A stretch of 6,325 nt of DNA from Pseudomonadota bacterium (GTDB lineage: Bacteria; Pseudomonadota; Alphaproteobacteria; Rhodobacterales; Rhodobacteraceae): NCBI GenBank assembly GCA_021813645.1, contig JAKAJW010000067.1, positions 1-6,325 on the forward strand, given 5' to 3'. How positions within the stretch are numbered: the first letter of the stretch is position 1; every line of letters begins with the position of its first letter. The notes under the pieces are model-generated. The model had not been told where the DNA came from, searched no databases, and saw nothing but the letters and a program-made list of their open reading frames with translations. The position numbers and the translations under genes were made by a program. This document shows, one piece after another, positions 4,845 to 6,325 of this stretch.

Positions 4845-6325
4845 ATGGACGATCAGAACAAGAACCTCATTCTCGCGACGGTGCTCAGCTTCCTCGTGAT
4901 CCTGGTGTGGTTCCTGCTGTTCCCACCACAGGACGCGCCGAAGACGGCCGATCAGCCCGCCGCGACCCAGACCGCCGCCGCCCCGGCATCCCCGGCCGCC
5001 ACGTCGGCCACGCCCGCGCCGGCCGCCGAATCCACCGCCGCAGCGCCGGCCGCCAATGCCACCGCGGCCAATATCCCGACGGTGAAGATCGACACGCCGC
5101 GGCTCGAGGGCTCGATCTCGCTGCAGGGCGGCCGGATCGACAGCCTGCTCTTGAAGGGCTACCCCGAGACGCTGGCCAAGGACTCGCCCCTGGTCCGGCT
5201 GCTCTCGCCGGTGGGCAAACCGGACGCCTATTACGTGCTCTATGGCTGGGCGCCGGGCGGCAACCTGAACTATGACGAAGTGCCCGGCGCCAACACCGTC
5301 TGGACGGTGAGCGCGGGCGACAAGCTGACGCCGGACACCCCGGTCACGCTCAGCTGGGACAACGGCAAGGGCCTGATCTTCACCCGCAAGATCTCGGTCG
5401 ACAGCAACTACATGTTCACCGTGACCCAGGCGGTGAAGAACACCACCGGGGCGCCGGTGACGCTGGAGCCCTACGGCATGGTGGTGCGCCACGGCCTGCC
5501 ACCGGAACAGGCCTCGACCATCCTGCACGAAGGCCTGGTCGAGATGGACAACGACAAGCTGGTCGAAGTCGGCTACAAGGGCATGCAGAAGTTCGACGTG
5601 CAGGCCGACGAGGGCGGGCCGGCGCAGGTGGCCGCGGCCAAGTCGGGCTGGATCGGTTTCACCGACAAATACTGGATGACCGCGCTGATCCCCGACCAGG
5701 GTCAGCCGTTCAAGCTGGTGGCGAAATACGGCAAGGGCACCGACACCTACCAAGGCGAGACCCGCGCCGCGACGATGACGGTGGCGCCGAACGCCACTGG
5801 CGAGCTGACCACCCGCGTGTTCGCCGGCGCCAAGGAATACGACACGCTGCGCAACTATCAGAACAAGGACGGCGTGCCGCGCTTCGTCGACTCGATCGAC
5901 TGGGGCTGGTTCTTCTTCCTGACCAAGCCGATCTACTGGCTGCTGCACCACCTGCACCTGATGTTGGGCAACGTCGGCCTGGCGATCATCGCGCTGGTGT
6001 TCGTGCTGAAGATCATTCTCTTCCCGCTGGCCTACAAATCCTACGTCTCGATGGCGCGGATGAAGGAACTGCAGCCGGAGATGGAGAAGCTCAAGGAAAA
6101 GGCCGGCGACGACAAGGCCAAGCTGCAGCGCGACATGATGCAGCTCTACAAGGACAAGAAGGTCAACCCGGCGGCCGGCTGCCTGCCGATGCTGCTGCAA
6201 ATCCCGATCTTCTTCTCGCTCTACAAGGTGATCTACGTCACCATCGAGCTGCGTCAGGCGCCGTTCTACGCCTGGATCCGCGACCTTTCGGCGCCCGATC
6301 CGACCTCCTGGATAAACCTCTTCGG
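4845..6325 (+). CDS. yidC: Membrane protein insertase YidC, C-terminus cut off by the window edge
   Basis: YidC inserts and folds inner-membrane proteins, alone or with the Sec translocon. The visible 493 residues run from MDDQNKNLILATVLSFL, whose first transmembrane helix spans about residues 7-26, through an Ala/Pro/Thr-rich linker (about 27-80) and a large periplasmic P1 domain (about 80-355) to the conserved insertase core. That core includes NVGLAIIALVFVLKIILFPL (the next membrane helix), a charged cytoplasmic hairpin (ARMKELQPEMEKLKEKAGDD), NPAAGCLPMLLQIPIFFSLY and ELRQAPFYAWIRDLSAPDP. K389 stands where E. coli YidC has the groove arginine R366, which keeps the positive charge. The last two or three membrane helices lie beyond position 6325. 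The frame is open throughout. The Shine-Dalgarno is weak (AGG at 4832-4834). YidD, encoded upstream, is its known helper. Confidence 0.97.
   Translation, partial: MDDQNKNLILATVLSFLVILVWFLLFPPQDAPKTADQPAATQTAAAPASPAATSATPAPAAESTAAAPAANATAANIPTVKIDTPRLEGSISLQGGRIDSLLLKGYPETLAKDSPLVRLLSPVGKPDAYYVLYGWAPGGNLNYDEVPGANTVWTVSAGDKLTPDTPVTLSWDNGKGLIFTRKISVDSNYMFTVTQAVKNTTGAPVTLEPYGMVVRHGLPPEQASTILHEGLVEMDNDKLVEVGYKGMQKFDVQADEGGPAQVAAAKSGWIGFTDKYWMTALIPDQGQPFKLVAKYGKGTDTYQGETRAATMTVAPNATGELTTRVFAGAKEYDTLRNYQNKDGVPRFVDSIDWGWFFFLTKPIYWLLHHLHLMLGNVGLAIIALVFVLKIILFPLAYKSYVSMARMKELQPEMEKLKEKAGDDKAKLQRDMMQLYKDKKVNPAAGCLPMLLQIPIFFSLYKVIYVTIELRQAPFYAWIRDLSAPDPTSWINLF

Noticed and set aside
4248..6200. A 650-codon open frame on the minus strand opposite yidC and the end of the EAL gene
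   Set aside because: Its translation is a low-complexity, His/Arg/Gly-rich mirror of the plus-strand genes. The plus strand encodes well-recognised YidC and EAL domains over the same bases, and long antisense frames are expected in high-GC DNA.

Overview
The window is chromosomal DNA from a high-GC alphaproteobacterium, most likely a member of the Rhodobacteraceae. The reasons are the GC-rich codon use, the very short gaps between genes, the YidC N-terminus (MDDQNKNLILATVLSFL) and the TtcA sequence, which both resemble what I recall from Rhodobacter- and Paracoccus-like genomes. This placement comes from memory of families, not from a search.

Layout. Positions 1-1041 (minus strand) hold most of a FAD/NAD-dependent class I disulfide oxidoreductase of the mercuric reductase / dihydrolipoamide dehydrogenase family, cut at its C-terminus by the window edge. 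A divergent intergenic region (1042-1271) carries a near-perfect 22-bp palindrome, two 20-bp tandem repeats with a 13-bp dyad at their junction, and a sigma70-like promoter facing right. Then, all on the plus strand, come rpmH (ribosomal protein L34), rnpA (RNase P protein), yidD (membrane protein insertion efficiency factor), ttcA (tRNA 2-thiocytidine synthase), a membrane-anchored protein with a degenerate GGDEF and an intact EAL domain (probable c-di-GMP phosphodiesterase), and yidC (membrane insertase, cut at its C-terminus by the right edge).

How the genes work together. The rpmH-rnpA-yidD-yidC set is the ancient cluster that links ribosome and tRNA maturation with membrane-protein insertion. 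Here it is interrupted by ttcA, whose Shine-Dalgarno overlaps the yidD stop, and by the c-di-GMP gene. rpmH to ttcA are spaced as one transcription unit: a 40-bp gap, a 4-bp GTGA overlap, then a 7-bp gap. The EAL gene and yidC follow after gaps of 83 and 111 bp that hold possible RNA structures and inverted repeats, so they may have some independent control.

No gene-free stretch exceeds 300 bp. I see no tRNA or rRNA gene, CRISPR array, insertion sequence, phage gene or convincing intrinsic terminator. The region is mostly conserved housekeeping, and I found no clear undescribed system. The items most worth a second look are the gene order, the His/Asp-rich YidD tail, the GGDEF domain that keeps its I-site but lost its active site, and the structured intergenic regions.
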